A stretch of 64,000 nt of DNA from Pseudomonadales bacterium (GTDB lineage: Bacteria; Pseudomonadota; Gammaproteobacteria; Pseudomonadales; Azotimanducaceae): NCBI GenBank assembly GCA_019634925.1, contig JAHCAL010000004.1, positions 248,001 through 312,000 of the forward strand. The letters run 5' to 3'. Made by a program: the position numbers and the translations under genes. Below, one piece after another: positions 55,075 through 63,050 of this stretch; positions within the stretch are counted from its first letter, which is position 1; each line of letters starts with the position of its first letter. The notes beneath the pieces were generated by a model. The model did not search any database and had not been told where the DNA came from. It saw only the letters and a program-made list of their open reading frames with translations.

Positions 55075-56553
55075 ATGCAACGAATCGCCCATGCCGGCCT
55101 GCTGATCGCGCTCGCCGTAGCCGCAACTGCCTGTGCGCGACCGACGGAACAGGCCGTCGAACCGGCCGCGACGACCGCGCCCGGTCCCGCGTCGAGCCCT
55201 GCGCCGGACGCACGCCCCAACGTCATCGTGATCGTCGCCGATGACCTCGGCTTCGGCGACATCGGCGCCAACGGCGGCACGGTCATCGCCACGCCGAACA
55301 TCGACGCGCTCGCCCAGGCCGGCATACGGTTCACCTCCGGTTACGTGACCGCAGCCGTCTGCGCGCCGTCGCGCGCCGCGCTGTTCACCGGCCGTCACCA
55401 GCAGACGTTCGCCTACGAGTACAACCCGCGGGCGCGCCGCGACGTCGGCGTCCCGCCCGATGTCCGCATGATTCCCGACGTGTTGCGGGAGTCCGGCTAC
55501 CGGACCGGCCTCGTCGGCAAATGGCACCTCGGGGAGACGCCCGAACACCATCCGCTGAACCGCGGATTCGACGAATTCTTCGGTTTCCTGGCCGGTGGCA
55601 ATGGGTACCTGCACGAACCCGGCGCAGGCGACGAATGGATGGACAATCCCGTGCCGGGGTCCCGTCCGGGCTTCCAGGCCATGGTACTCGAGCGCGGTTT
55701 CGAGCAACTGCCGCCGCAGCCCGGCTACCTGACGGATATCCTGAGCCGCGAGGCGGTGGGCTTCATCGAGCGCAACCACGGGCAGCCCTTCTTCCTCGCC
55801 GTCACCCATTTCGCGCCGCATACACCCCTGCAGGCGACCGCCAGCTACCTGGCCCGCTATGCACATATCGAGGACCAGACGATCCGCATCTACGCGGCGA
55901 TGGTGAGCGCACTCGACGACAGCGTCGGTGCAATCGTCGACGCACTGGAGCGGCACGGGCTTACGGAGCGCACCCTGGTGGTATTCACGAGCGACAACGG
56001 CTGCGCCGCCTACATCGGCGAAGGCAAGTGCTCCAACCAGCCTTTCAACGGCGCGAAGGCTACCTATTTCGAAGGTGGGATCCGGGTACCCATGATTGCC
56101 GCCTGGCCGGGCCGCCTGCCCGTGGGTTCGGTCGTCGACGAACCAGTCGCGAGTTTCGACTGGACCGTATCGACGCTCGGGCTCGCGGGCCTGCCCTGGC
56201 GCGACCAGGGCTACGACGGCATCGACCTGCTGCCCTGGCTCACCGGCGGCGCCGCCGCGCCACGCAACGGCATGCGCTGGCGTACCAGCCCGAATTACGC
56301 GATCCGCGACGGGGACTGGAAGCTGATCAATCTCGAACGCGCCGACGGGCAGGGTTTCCGGCAGTTGCTGTTCAATCTCGCGGACGACCCGGGCGAGACC
56401 CGCGACCTCGCCACGGCCGAGCCGGACGTCGTTGCGCGCCTGGAAGGGGTCTACGCAAACTGGAAGAACACGCTCCCAGAGCCGACCCACGACAGCCAGC
56501 GGCAGGGAACGCTCATCCTGCCCGACGGCGTGGAAGTCAAACTCTACAACTGA
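55075..56553 (+). CDS. Lipoprotein sulfatase (arylsulfatase family)
   Basis: A 492-residue sulfatase with a signal peptide ending in a lipobox-like VAATACARP (Cys near residue 20), so it is probably lipid-anchored. The catalytic CxPSR motif is CAPSRAALFTG with Cys96, the residue converted to formylglycine. Metal ligands are in ADDLGFGDIG near residue 56, plus TSDNG and KWHLGETPEH. It cleaves sulfate esters; the substrate is unknown and no formylglycine-generating enzyme gene is in the window. The convergent lipoprotein gene at 56613 is not obviously linked. Confidence 0.92.
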   Translation: MQRIAHAGLLIALAVAATACARPTEQAVEPAATTAPGPASSPAPDARPNVIVIVADDLGFGDIGANGGTVIATPNIDALAQAGIRFTSGYVTAAVCAPSRAALFTGRHQQTFAYEYNPRARRDVGVPPDVRMIPDVLRESGYRTGLVGKWHLGETPEHHPLNRGFDEFFGFLAGGNGYLHEPGAGDEWMDNPVPGSRPGFQAMVLERGFEQLPPQPGYLTDILSREAVGFIERNHGQPFFLAVTHFAPHTPLQATASYLARYAHIEDQTIRIYAAMVSALDDSVGAIVDALERHGLTERTLVVFTSDNGCAAYIGEGKCSNQPFNGAKATYFEGGIRVPMIAAWPGRLPVGSVVDEPVASFDWTVSTLGLAGLPWRDQGYDGIDLLPWLTGGAAAPRNGMRWRTSPNYAIRDGDWKLINLERADGQGFRQLLFNLADDPGETRDLATAEPDVVARLEGVYANWKNTLPEPTHDSQRQGTLILPDGVEVKLYN

Positions 56554-56568
56554 CCCCGTCCGTCCGCG

Positions 56569-56604
56569 GCCCGTTCTCGCGCTCCGCCAGGCGCGCGAGC
56601 GGGC
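56569..56604. terminator. Hairpin between convergent sulfatase and lipoprotein genes
   Basis: GCCCG-TT-CTCGCGC pairs with GCGCGAG-CGGGC: 12 pairs with a 2-base bulge and about a 10-base loop. It lies in the gap between two convergent genes, so it is likely a shared, mainly GC-driven terminator. Confidence 0.45.
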
Positions 56605-56612
56605 TGTCGTCC

Positions 56613-57248
56613 TCAACGCTCCAGGCGGGTGACCAGCGCCTTGCGATACTCGCGCGCCTGCGCGCGCTCCGGGCCATCCGCCGACACGTCGTCGACTACC
56701 ACAATGCCGTCCAGCCGGTCGAAGACCCGTCCACCGAGCCAGGCGTCGGCGGGTCTCGAGTGCACCGTGACGACGATCGCACCCAGCCAATGCGTTTCGC
56801 CGGGCGCCAGCTCGAACGCGAGCCCGGGATCCACGATCCCGTTGACGTGCGCCGCATGGCCGTTGGTCATCACGTGCAACTGCCCGGTAGGCGACATCCC
56901 GCCGAACAGCACCGCCACACCATACTCGCCCGGAGGAAGTCGCCAGACGAAGCGGCCGTCACCACGTACTTCCGGCGTATTCAGGTAGCGCCCGTCGTCA
57001 CGCCGGAAGAGCAACATGGCGGGCTTGTTGAGCAGTCCGTAGTCGAGCTCCCTGCCGTCCACGATCCAGCGTACCCGTCCGACGGCGACCGCCTCGCCTA
57101 AAGGAACGGGGTCCTGCAGTTGCGCCCGACGCACCGATCGGGTGTCGATCCCCATGCACCCCGCGAGCAGCACGCTCGCTGCAATAACCCAGACGCCCGC
57201 ACGCACGACCGCTCGGCGGCTTCCGCGCCCGACCACGACGACGTTCAT
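56613..57248 (-). CDS. Putative lipoprotein of unknown function
   Basis: A 211-residue protein with a signal peptide and lipobox (VWVIAASVLLAGCMG, Cys near residue 31). The body is beta-rich (GRVRWIVDGRELDYG, AMLLFRRDDGRYLN, GDGRFVWRLPPGEYGVAVLFGG, LAPGETHWLGAIVVTV), possibly an immunoglobulin-like or carboxypeptidase-regulatory-like fold. I do not recognise a family. The start is ATG 57248; an in-frame upstream start at 57329 is unlikely because it would place the signal peptide internally. It is divergent from the VWA gene (83-base gap). Confidence 0.7.
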   Translation of the reverse strand: MNVVVVGRGSRRAVVRAGVWVIAASVLLAGCMGIDTRSVRRAQLQDPVPLGEAVAVGRVRWIVDGRELDYGLLNKPAMLLFRRDDGRYLNTPEVRGDGRFVWRLPPGEYGVAVLFGGMSPTGQLHVMTNGHAAHVNGIVDPGLAFELAPGETHWLGAIVVTVHSRPADAWLGGRVFDRLDGIVVVDDVSADGPERAQAREYRKALVTRLER

Positions 57249-57331
57249 GAAGATCCTGCTCCTCTGTGTTGACCCCGTTTGGGGTGCTGCAGCGTTATCC
57301 GTATCGGAACCCAATGCAAGGAGCGCCACTC

Positions 57332-59083
57332 ATGTCAACGATGCCCTTCCACCGGCTGCTGGTCGTATGTCTCGTCGCGGTCGTGGGCTGCAGCCCGATC
57401 GCTCCGGTCGACCCCGCCCGGGGCCCGGTCAACGGATCGGATGGATCCGACATTGCCCCAGGAACGAACGAGCCGGCACCAAACGAACCGGGCACGCCGC
57501 CGCCCCTGACCCACCGGACAAAATCGCACGCCGAGCGCCTCCTGGCGCGCGGGGACGCGGCGTACGCCACCCAGGAAATCCACGCCGGCCATCCGGGCGC
57601 CGCCTTCGACCCGCACACGGGCTGGGCACCTGCCGTGCCGGCCGATCGGGAACGCTACGCGCGATTCGACGACAACCCGGTGCAAAGCCCCACCAGCGAC
57701 CCGGTGTCGACCTTCTCCATCGACGTCGACACCGCCTCGTATGCCCGGGTCAGGCGCTTCCTCAACCAGGGACAGCTGCCCCATCCGGACGCGATCCGCA
57801 CCGAGGAGCTGGTCAACTATTTCGACTATGCCTATCCAGCGCCCACCGATCGCGACAAGCCGTTCGCCGTTCATCTCGAACTCGGTCCGAGCCCATGGCA
57901 TCCCGAACGGCAGCTGCTGCATATCGGGCTCAAGGGTTGGACGCGCAGCACAGCCGAGCTGCCACCGGCCAACCTGGTCTTCCTGGTGGACGTCTCGGGT
58001 TCGATGCAGGGCCCCGACCGCATCGATCTGCTGCGAGCAAGCCTCAAACTGCTCGCGGGCCAGTTGCGCCCCCAGGACCGGATCAGCATCGCCGTCTATG
58101 CCGGCGCGGCCGGCACCGTCCTCGAGCCCACGCCCGGCGACCAGCGCGCCCGAATCATCGCCGCGCTCGACGCACTCGAAGCAGGCGGCTCCACCAATGG
58201 CGGGGCCGGTATCCAGCTCGCCTATGCGTTGGCCCGCCAACACCTCGCGCCGGACGGGATCAACCGGGTGATCCTCGCGACCGACGGCGACTTCAACGTC
58301 GGTGTAGTCGACCAGCGCGGCCTGGAACAGCTGATCGCGCGCGAGCGTGATGCCGGCATCGGGCTGACCGTGCTCGGGTTCGGCATGGGCAACTACAACG
58401 ACGCCCTGATGCAGCACCTCGCGCAGACCGGCAACGGCAATGCCGCCTATATCGATACCCTGAACGAAGCACGCAAGGTGCTGGTGGACGAACTGGCGAG
58501 CACCCTCGAGATCATCGCGCGCGACGTGAAGATCCAGGTCGAGTTCAATCCGGCCAGCGTCGCCGAATACCGTCTGATCGGCTACGAGACCCGCCATCTC
58601 GAGCGCGCCGATTTCGCCAACGACCGGGTGGATGCCGGCGACATCGGTGCCGGGCATACGGTGACCGCGCTCTACGAGATCACACCGGTCGGCGCGTCGG
58701 AAACCCTGCTCGAGCCGTTGCGTTACGCGGGCGCTCGACCGCCCGCCGCAGCACGCACGGGTGCCGACGAGGTCGCGTTCGTGCGCCTGCGCTACAAGCT
58801 GCCCGGCGCAGCAGAGAGCCGCCTGCTCGAGCATCCGGTGCGTACCAGCGACGCGGTCGCCAGACTCGATGCCACCAGCGCCGACTATCGCTTCGCCGCG
58901 GCGGTGGCCGGGTTCGGACAATTGCTGCGGGGCGGCCGCTATACTGGCGACTTCGGCCACGGGGACGTGATGGCGCTCGCCCGCGGCGCACGCGACGCGG
59001 ATCCGTTCGGCTACCGGGGCGAGTTCCTCGGGCTCGCGGGCACCGCGGCCGCGCTCGCAGGGCGTCCGGTGGCCAGTCACTGA
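57332..59083 (+). CDS. VWA-domain lipoprotein (YfbK-like)
   Basis: A 583-residue exported protein with a lipobox (LVVCLVAVVGCSPI, Cys near residue 20). A low-complexity Pro/Gly/Asn linker follows, then the N-terminal segment found in YfbK-type proteins (TFSIDVDTASYARVRRFLNQG) and a von Willebrand factor A domain with the MIDAS motif DVSGSM. Downstream TDGDFNVGV and a C-terminal beta domain complete it. The ATG at 57332 has AAGGAG about 9 bases upstream. It is 9 bases before an ECF sigma gene, so it may belong to an envelope-stress or cell-contact signalling unit. Confidence 0.88.
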   Translation: MSTMPFHRLLVVCLVAVVGCSPIAPVDPARGPVNGSDGSDIAPGTNEPAPNEPGTPPPLTHRTKSHAERLLARGDAAYATQEIHAGHPGAAFDPHTGWAPAVPADRERYARFDDNPVQSPTSDPVSTFSIDVDTASYARVRRFLNQGQLPHPDAIRTEELVNYFDYAYPAPTDRDKPFAVHLELGPSPWHPERQLLHIGLKGWTRSTAELPPANLVFLVDVSGSMQGPDRIDLLRASLKLLAGQLRPQDRISIAVYAGAAGTVLEPTPGDQRARIIAALDALEAGGSTNGGAGIQLAYALARQHLAPDGINRVILATDGDFNVGVVDQRGLEQLIARERDAGIGLTVLGFGMGNYNDALMQHLAQTGNGNAAYIDTLNEARKVLVDELASTLEIIARDVKIQVEFNPASVAEYRLIGYETRHLERADFANDRVDAGDIGAGHTVTALYEITPVGASETLLEPLRYAGARPPAAARTGADEVAFVRLRYKLPGAAESRLLEHPVRTSDAVARLDATSADYRFAAAVAGFGQLLRGGRYTGDFGHGDVMALARGARDADPFGYRGEFLGLAGTAAALAGRPVASH

Positions 59084-59092
59084 GGAGCACGG

Positions 59093-59647
59093 GTGAGGGA
59101 GCCGGTTGCCGCGGTCGATGACGACCTCCTGATGGCACGCTACCGCGCCGGCGACCTCGCCGCGTTCGAGTGCCTGTACCAGCGTTATCGTGGACTGGTG
59201 TACCGCTTCTTCCTGCGCCAGCTGCCGCAGGCGGATGCCGAGGAGTGCCACCAGGAGGTCTGGCTCAAGGTGATCGAAGGCGCGGACGGGTTCCGCGCGC
59301 AGGGCCAGTTTCGCGCGTGGCTGTTCACCATCGCGCACCATACGCTCACCGACCGCCACCGGCGCGGCATGCGCCACGCGGCGATCGACCCGGACGTCGA
59401 GACCGACGGCCTCGCGGATCCGGCACCCGGGCCGGAAGCCGATACCGAACAGGCGCTTACCGCGGCGCGTCTGCATCGGCTGGTCGCCGCGCTGCCGCTC
59501 GCACAGCGGGAGGCGTTGCTCCTCAAGGAATCCGCCGGGCTCTCGCTCGCGGAGATCGCCGCCGTCACCGGCGCGACCGAGGAAGGCGTCAAGAGCCGCC
59601 TGCGCTACGCGATGCAGAAACTCCGGGACGCACTGGGCAGATCATGA
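59093..59647 (+). CDS. ECF-type RNA polymerase sigma factor
   Basis: A 184-residue sigma-70 family protein with region 2 (FECLYQRYRGLVYRFFLRQL, ECHQEVWLKVIEG, FRAWLFTIAHHTLTDRHRR) and region 4 (AALPLAQREALLLKESAGLSLAEIAAVTGATEEGVKSRLRYAMQKLRDAL). The start is GTG 59093. Its stop overlaps the start of the next gene (ATGA), which encodes a single-membrane-segment protein of the anti-sigma layout. The upstream VWA gene is 9 bases away, so all three are likely co-expressed. Confidence 0.93.
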   Translation: MREPVAAVDDDLLMARYRAGDLAAFECLYQRYRGLVYRFFLRQLPQADAEECHQEVWLKVIEGADGFRAQGQFRAWLFTIAHHTLTDRHRRGMRHAAIDPDVETDGLADPAPGPEADTEQALTAARLHRLVAALPLAQREALLLKESAGLSLAEIAAVTGATEEGVKSRLRYAMQKLRDALGRS

Positions 59648-60417
59648 ACAAGCAGCCAGACCAGAACGACGACGACCTCCGCGCACTGCTCGGTGCCGAT
59701 ACGGCTGAGCCGCCAGACACGCTCGACGCGCGAATCCTCGCGGCTGCACGCGCGGCCCGGCAGATGCGACCGGCTGCGCCCGGCATAACCGATACACACA
59801 CGCATGGTGCCGAGACCGGCTCGCACAGACGGGGTCGACCCTGGTATCTGCCGGCGGGTCTCGGCGCCGCGGCGGCCGTTCTGCTTGCGGTCCTGGTGGT
59901 GGACCGGGCACCCGAAGTGAGCATCGGTCCCGGCGCCTCGCCACCACCACCACAGCTGACCCGGCCCGAGGCGCCGGCGGCGCTCGCGCAGGACGCGCAG
60001 GCCGAGCGCTTTGCCTTGGCCCGCGAGCGGGCCATGCCTGACGAAGCCGCGGCGGATTCGGCACTCGTCGCCGCAGATCCGGCGCCCGCTGCGCGATCGG
60101 CACCGGCTCCACGGGGGCCCGCCGCCGAGGCACCGGCTCCACGGGGGCCCGCCGCCGAGGCGCCGGCCCCAACCTGCCCTGCGTCAGCCACGCCGCAGAG
60201 CGGCGAAGGTCTGCTGCTCTGCCTCACACCACTGCACGTCGAGATCCACGACCGCTCCACCAGCGGCTGCACGCAGCCGCTGGTGCTGGCGCGCAGCGCG
60301 GGCAACGTTTCGCTCGCGCGCGACGGGCCGGAGGTGATCATCCGGGTCGACGGTATCGAGCAATGGCGGGTGCAATGCACGGCGGGTGCCTGGGCGGTGC
60401 GCGCCGCGCGTCCGTAG
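59644..60417 (+). CDS. Probable anti-sigma-like membrane protein with Pro-rich repeat
   Basis: A 257-residue protein: a short acidic cytoplasmic N-terminus (DDDLRALLGADTAEPPDTLDARILAAARAARQ), one membrane helix (about 75-92, LPAGLGAAAAVLLAVLVV), a periplasmic Pro/Ala-rich linker with the [10 protein letters not shown] block twice, then a C-terminal domain with several cysteines (CPASATPQSGEGLLLCLTP, TSGCTQPL, VQCTAG). The layout and the 4-base overlap with the ECF sigma gene suggest an anti-sigma partner, although no zinc-binding anti-sigma motif is seen. Function is inferred from position. Confidence 0.6.
   Translation: MNKQPDQNDDDLRALLGADTAEPPDTLDARILAAARAARQMRPAAPGITDTHTHGAETGSHRRGRPWYLPAGLGAAAAVLLAVLVVDRAPEVSIGPGASPPPPQLTRPEAPAALAQDAQAERFALARERAMPDEAAADSALVAADPAPAARSAPAPRGPAAEAPAPRGPAAEAPAPTCPASATPQSGEGLLLCLTPLHVEIHDRSTSGCTQPLVLARSAGNVSLARDGPEVIIRVDGIEQWRVQCTAGAWAVRAARP
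60101..60160. repeat. 30-bp tandem repeat, two copies, in the anti-sigma-like gene
   Basis: Two identical 30-bp units lie at 60101-60130 and 60131-60160, in frame, followed by a partial third copy. Each encodes APRGPAAEAP-type residues in the periplasmic linker. Being a multiple of three, changes in copy number would alter linker length without a frameshift. Confidence 0.85.
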
Positions 60418-60518
60418 TACGGAATTCCGCCCGACACATCCAGGAAACGCTGGCAACCACCGACACCGACAGGCATGGTTCACACGCCTGTCCAACCAGA
60501 AGAGGAGTGAGTACGAGC

Positions 60519-61313
60519 ATGAAGAATCTGTTCTCGATCGACGGCAAGGTCGCGCTGGTGACCGGCGGATCGCGCGGCATCGGCGAGATGATCGCCGCCG
60601 GCTTTCTCGCCAACGGCGTGAAGGTCTACATCAGCTCGCGGAAGGCGGCGGCCTGCGACGAGACGGCGCGCCGGCTCATGGGCGAGTACGGCGGCGAGTG
60701 CATCCCGATTCCCGGCAACCTGGCCGAGCTCGCCGGCATCGAAGCGGTCGCCACGGAACTCGCCGCGCGTGAAGACCGCCTGCACATCCTGGTGAACAAC
60801 GCTGGCGTCTCCTGGGGCGCGCCGCTCGACTCGTTCCCGGAGATCGGCTGGGACAAGGTGATGGACACCAACGTCAAGGGTTACTTCTTCCTGACGCAGA
60901 AGCTGCTGCCGCTGCTGCGTACGGCGGCGACTCACGAGGACCCGGCCCGCGTGATCAATGTCGGCTCCATCGATGGGCTGCGCACACCGATCTTCGATAC
61001 GTTCTCGTATGGTCCGTCGAAGGCCGCAGCCCATCACCTGACCCGTGTCCTGGCCGCGCATCTGGTCAAGCAGAACATACTGGTGAACGCCATCGCGCCG
61101 GGGCCGTTTCCGACCTGGATGCTCTCCACCGGCGTCGGTGGTGGCGGCGACGTCGAAGCAACCGACTGGGACGCGGTCGCGCGGGGCAATCCGCGCGGGC
61201 GGGTCGGAACGCCGGAAGACATCGCAGGCATCGCGATCTTCCTGTCGTCCCGCGCCGGCGCCTATACCGTGGGCGAGGTGATTACCTGCGACGGCGGCTC
61301 GGTGGTCTCCTGA
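60519..61313 (+). CDS. SDR-family oxidoreductase
   Basis: A 264-residue short-chain dehydrogenase/reductase. The NAD(P)-binding motif is TGGSRGIGE, the NNAG motif is VNNAGVSWG, and the catalytic Tyr-Lys pair is in YGPSKAAAHHL with Ser in VGSIDG. The C-terminal TCDGGSVVS end is typical. The ATG at 60519 has AGGAG about 11 bases upstream; an in-frame GTG at 60507 is a weaker choice. The substrate is unknown and the gene stands alone between the sigma-factor unit and a convergent membrane-protein gene. Confidence 0.92.
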   Translation: MKNLFSIDGKVALVTGGSRGIGEMIAAGFLANGVKVYISSRKAAACDETARRLMGEYGGECIPIPGNLAELAGIEAVATELAAREDRLHILVNNAGVSWGAPLDSFPEIGWDKVMDTNVKGYFFLTQKLLPLLRTAATHEDPARVINVGSIDGLRTPIFDTFSYGPSKAAAHHLTRVLAAHLVKQNILVNAIAPGPFPTWMLSTGVGGGGDVEATDWDAVARGNPRGRVGTPEDIAGIAIFLSSRAGAYTVGEVITCDGGSVVS

Positions 61314-61334
61314 TCGGCCACCGGGCGCGCGCCT

Positions 61335-63050
61335 TCAGTAGACCGGCAGGGTTGCCAAGCGAGCCTCGATCTCGGCCATGATCGCCTGGTAGCCCGGCCC
61401 GCCGACCCCGCCAAAACGCGCCTCGAATTCGGTGTCGGACATGCCCTCGGGCAGATCCGCGCCGGGCGGCATCAGGTCGCCGAGCGACACGCCCGCGGCG
61501 AGCGCGCCCTGCAGACCACGCGCTGCACGCTCGCTGCGCGCGGCGAGCTCACCGAACCGCGTGCCGGCACGATCCGCGAGCAGATCGCCGAACGAGAAAC
61601 CCGAACGGCGCTCGGCGTCCAGTTCTTCCTTGAGGAGTCCGGCGGCGTCGCTGATCGCGGCGGCCGAGAATTGCGTGATGGCCGCGCTCACCAGGAAGTG
61701 GCGCACCCAGTCCTCCCGACCGTGCAGGCCGACCGGCTGCAGCGCACGCCGCAGCGCGCGCCAGTCTGCCGGGCGCTCGATCCCGGCCACGGTCGCTACG
61801 TCGTGGTGACCGAGCACCGTCGCCAGCGCGAGGATCGCGCCCTGGTTCTCGGCCACCGCGCTGCCCGATGCGGCGCGCGCAGCGGCAAGCCGGAAGGCGG
61901 CCGCGAGCAGCGCACCGAACCGCGCGTCGGCCGCCACGGGCAGCGCTTCGATGGCGCGCAGCGCGTCGAACTGCGCCGCCACGGCAGACTCGATCTCGCT
62001 GCCTGGCCCCAGCATCTGCTGCAGACGCTCGCGAAACTGCCCGTCCACCTCCGGCCGCGTGTACCGCGCGGTGAGTCCGCTGGCGTCGAGCCGGAGCAGC
62101 TCGATGGCCGGGGCAATCGCGCCGCGGGCGTCCGAGCCGAATACGACGCGGTACAGACTGCGCAGCAACGACCGGCACAGCCATTCCGGGATCCGCGTAC
62201 TCCCGAGCGAAAGCGCGCACGCGTCCGTGCGCAGCCGGCCATGCGTGACTTCGAACGCGAGCTCGCCCGCCAGGGTCAGGTGCCGGTAGCGCGCCGGCAT
62301 CCCCGGCAGGCGGATCGAGGCGAGCACCCGCTGGCCGGCCGCGTGCGCCGACACCGCGCCGCGCGCCTCGGGATCGAGCAGTTGTACGCTCCAGGCCAGC
62401 AGAGTCGCCAGCTGCTCTGGTTGCAGCAACAGTTCCCCCGATCCGCCGCCCCGCAGGCGCATCGGATTGTGGCGGCGCAGCTCGGCGACCAGGGCGCGGC
62501 GCTCGTCCGACGTGACGACCGTGGCCGGTACCGCGGGTGGTTCGGCAACCAGCAGGTTGGCGACCAGCACAGCCGCGCCGGCCGCACCCGCGGTCAACAG
62601 CACCACCAGGCGCACGAGTGCGCGCCGGGTCGCGGCACCGCGCGCCGGCGCGAGCGCGCCCGCGAGCACGATCCCGGTTACACAGCCGAGAGTCGGCAGC
62701 ACGAGCTCCAGGATACCCGGCCAGCGCCATCCGCCGGCCGGCTCGAGACCGATCACCAGCAGCAGGCAGACTCCGGCAATGCCGAGCGCCACCACCGAAG
62801 CGCGCAGCTCGTCGCGCAGCCCCGCCGCACGACGATTGGCCAGCACACAGCAGGCGCCGAGCGGCGCAAAGAGCAGCGCGTAGCCAGCCGCGTGCCCGAG
62901 CGCGGTGACGAGCAGGCCCGCGGAGAGCCCGACGAAGCGCGCTTCCGCGAACATCTGCCAGAGCCGCAGGTCCTCGGCCTGCCAGACGCGCAGGAACCCG
63001 AGCAGACCGGCCCAGGCGAGTCCGGTCAACAGCCAGCCGCGCCGGGTCAC
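61335..63050 (-). CDS. Membrane protein with long soluble C-terminus, unknown function
   Basis: A 571-residue protein that I do not recognise. The N-terminal third has about six hydrophobic segments (LLTGLAWAGLLGFLRVW, LSAGLLVTALGHAAGYALLF, VVALGIAGVCLLLVIGL, ILELVLPTLGCVTGIVLAGAL, LVRLVVLLTAGAAGAAVLVA). The remaining two-thirds is soluble, Ala- and Arg-rich, with segments such as RIPEWLCRSLLRSLYRVVFG and AAISDAAGLLKEELDAERRSG. The start is GTG 63050, which overlaps the stop of the MFS gene (GTGA), so the two are coupled. The frame upstream is only a shadow of the MFS gene. It may assist or modify that transporter; this is inferred. Confidence 0.65.
   Translation of the reverse strand: MTRRGWLLTGLAWAGLLGFLRVWQAEDLRLWQMFAEARFVGLSAGLLVTALGHAAGYALLFAPLGACCVLANRRAAGLRDELRASVVALGIAGVCLLLVIGLEPAGGWRWPGILELVLPTLGCVTGIVLAGALAPARGAATRRALVRLVVLLTAGAAGAAVLVANLLVAEPPAVPATVVTSDERRALVAELRRHNPMRLRGGGSGELLLQPEQLATLLAWSVQLLDPEARGAVSAHAAGQRVLASIRLPGMPARYRHLTLAGELAFEVTHGRLRTDACALSLGSTRIPEWLCRSLLRSLYRVVFGSDARGAIAPAIELLRLDASGLTARYTRPEVDGQFRERLQQMLGPGSEIESAVAAQFDALRAIEALPVAADARFGALLAAAFRLAAARAASGSAVAENQGAILALATVLGHHDVATVAGIERPADWRALRRALQPVGLHGREDWVRHFLVSAAITQFSAAAISDAAGLLKEELDAERRSGFSFGDLLADRAGTRFGELAARSERAARGLQGALAAGVSLGDLMPPGADLPEGMSDTEFEARFGGVGGPGYQAIMAEIEARLATLPVY

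Noticed and set aside
57335..59476. Long minus-strand frame opposite the VWA gene
   Set aside because: Shadow of a well-supported plus-strand gene with MIDAS motif and good RBS.
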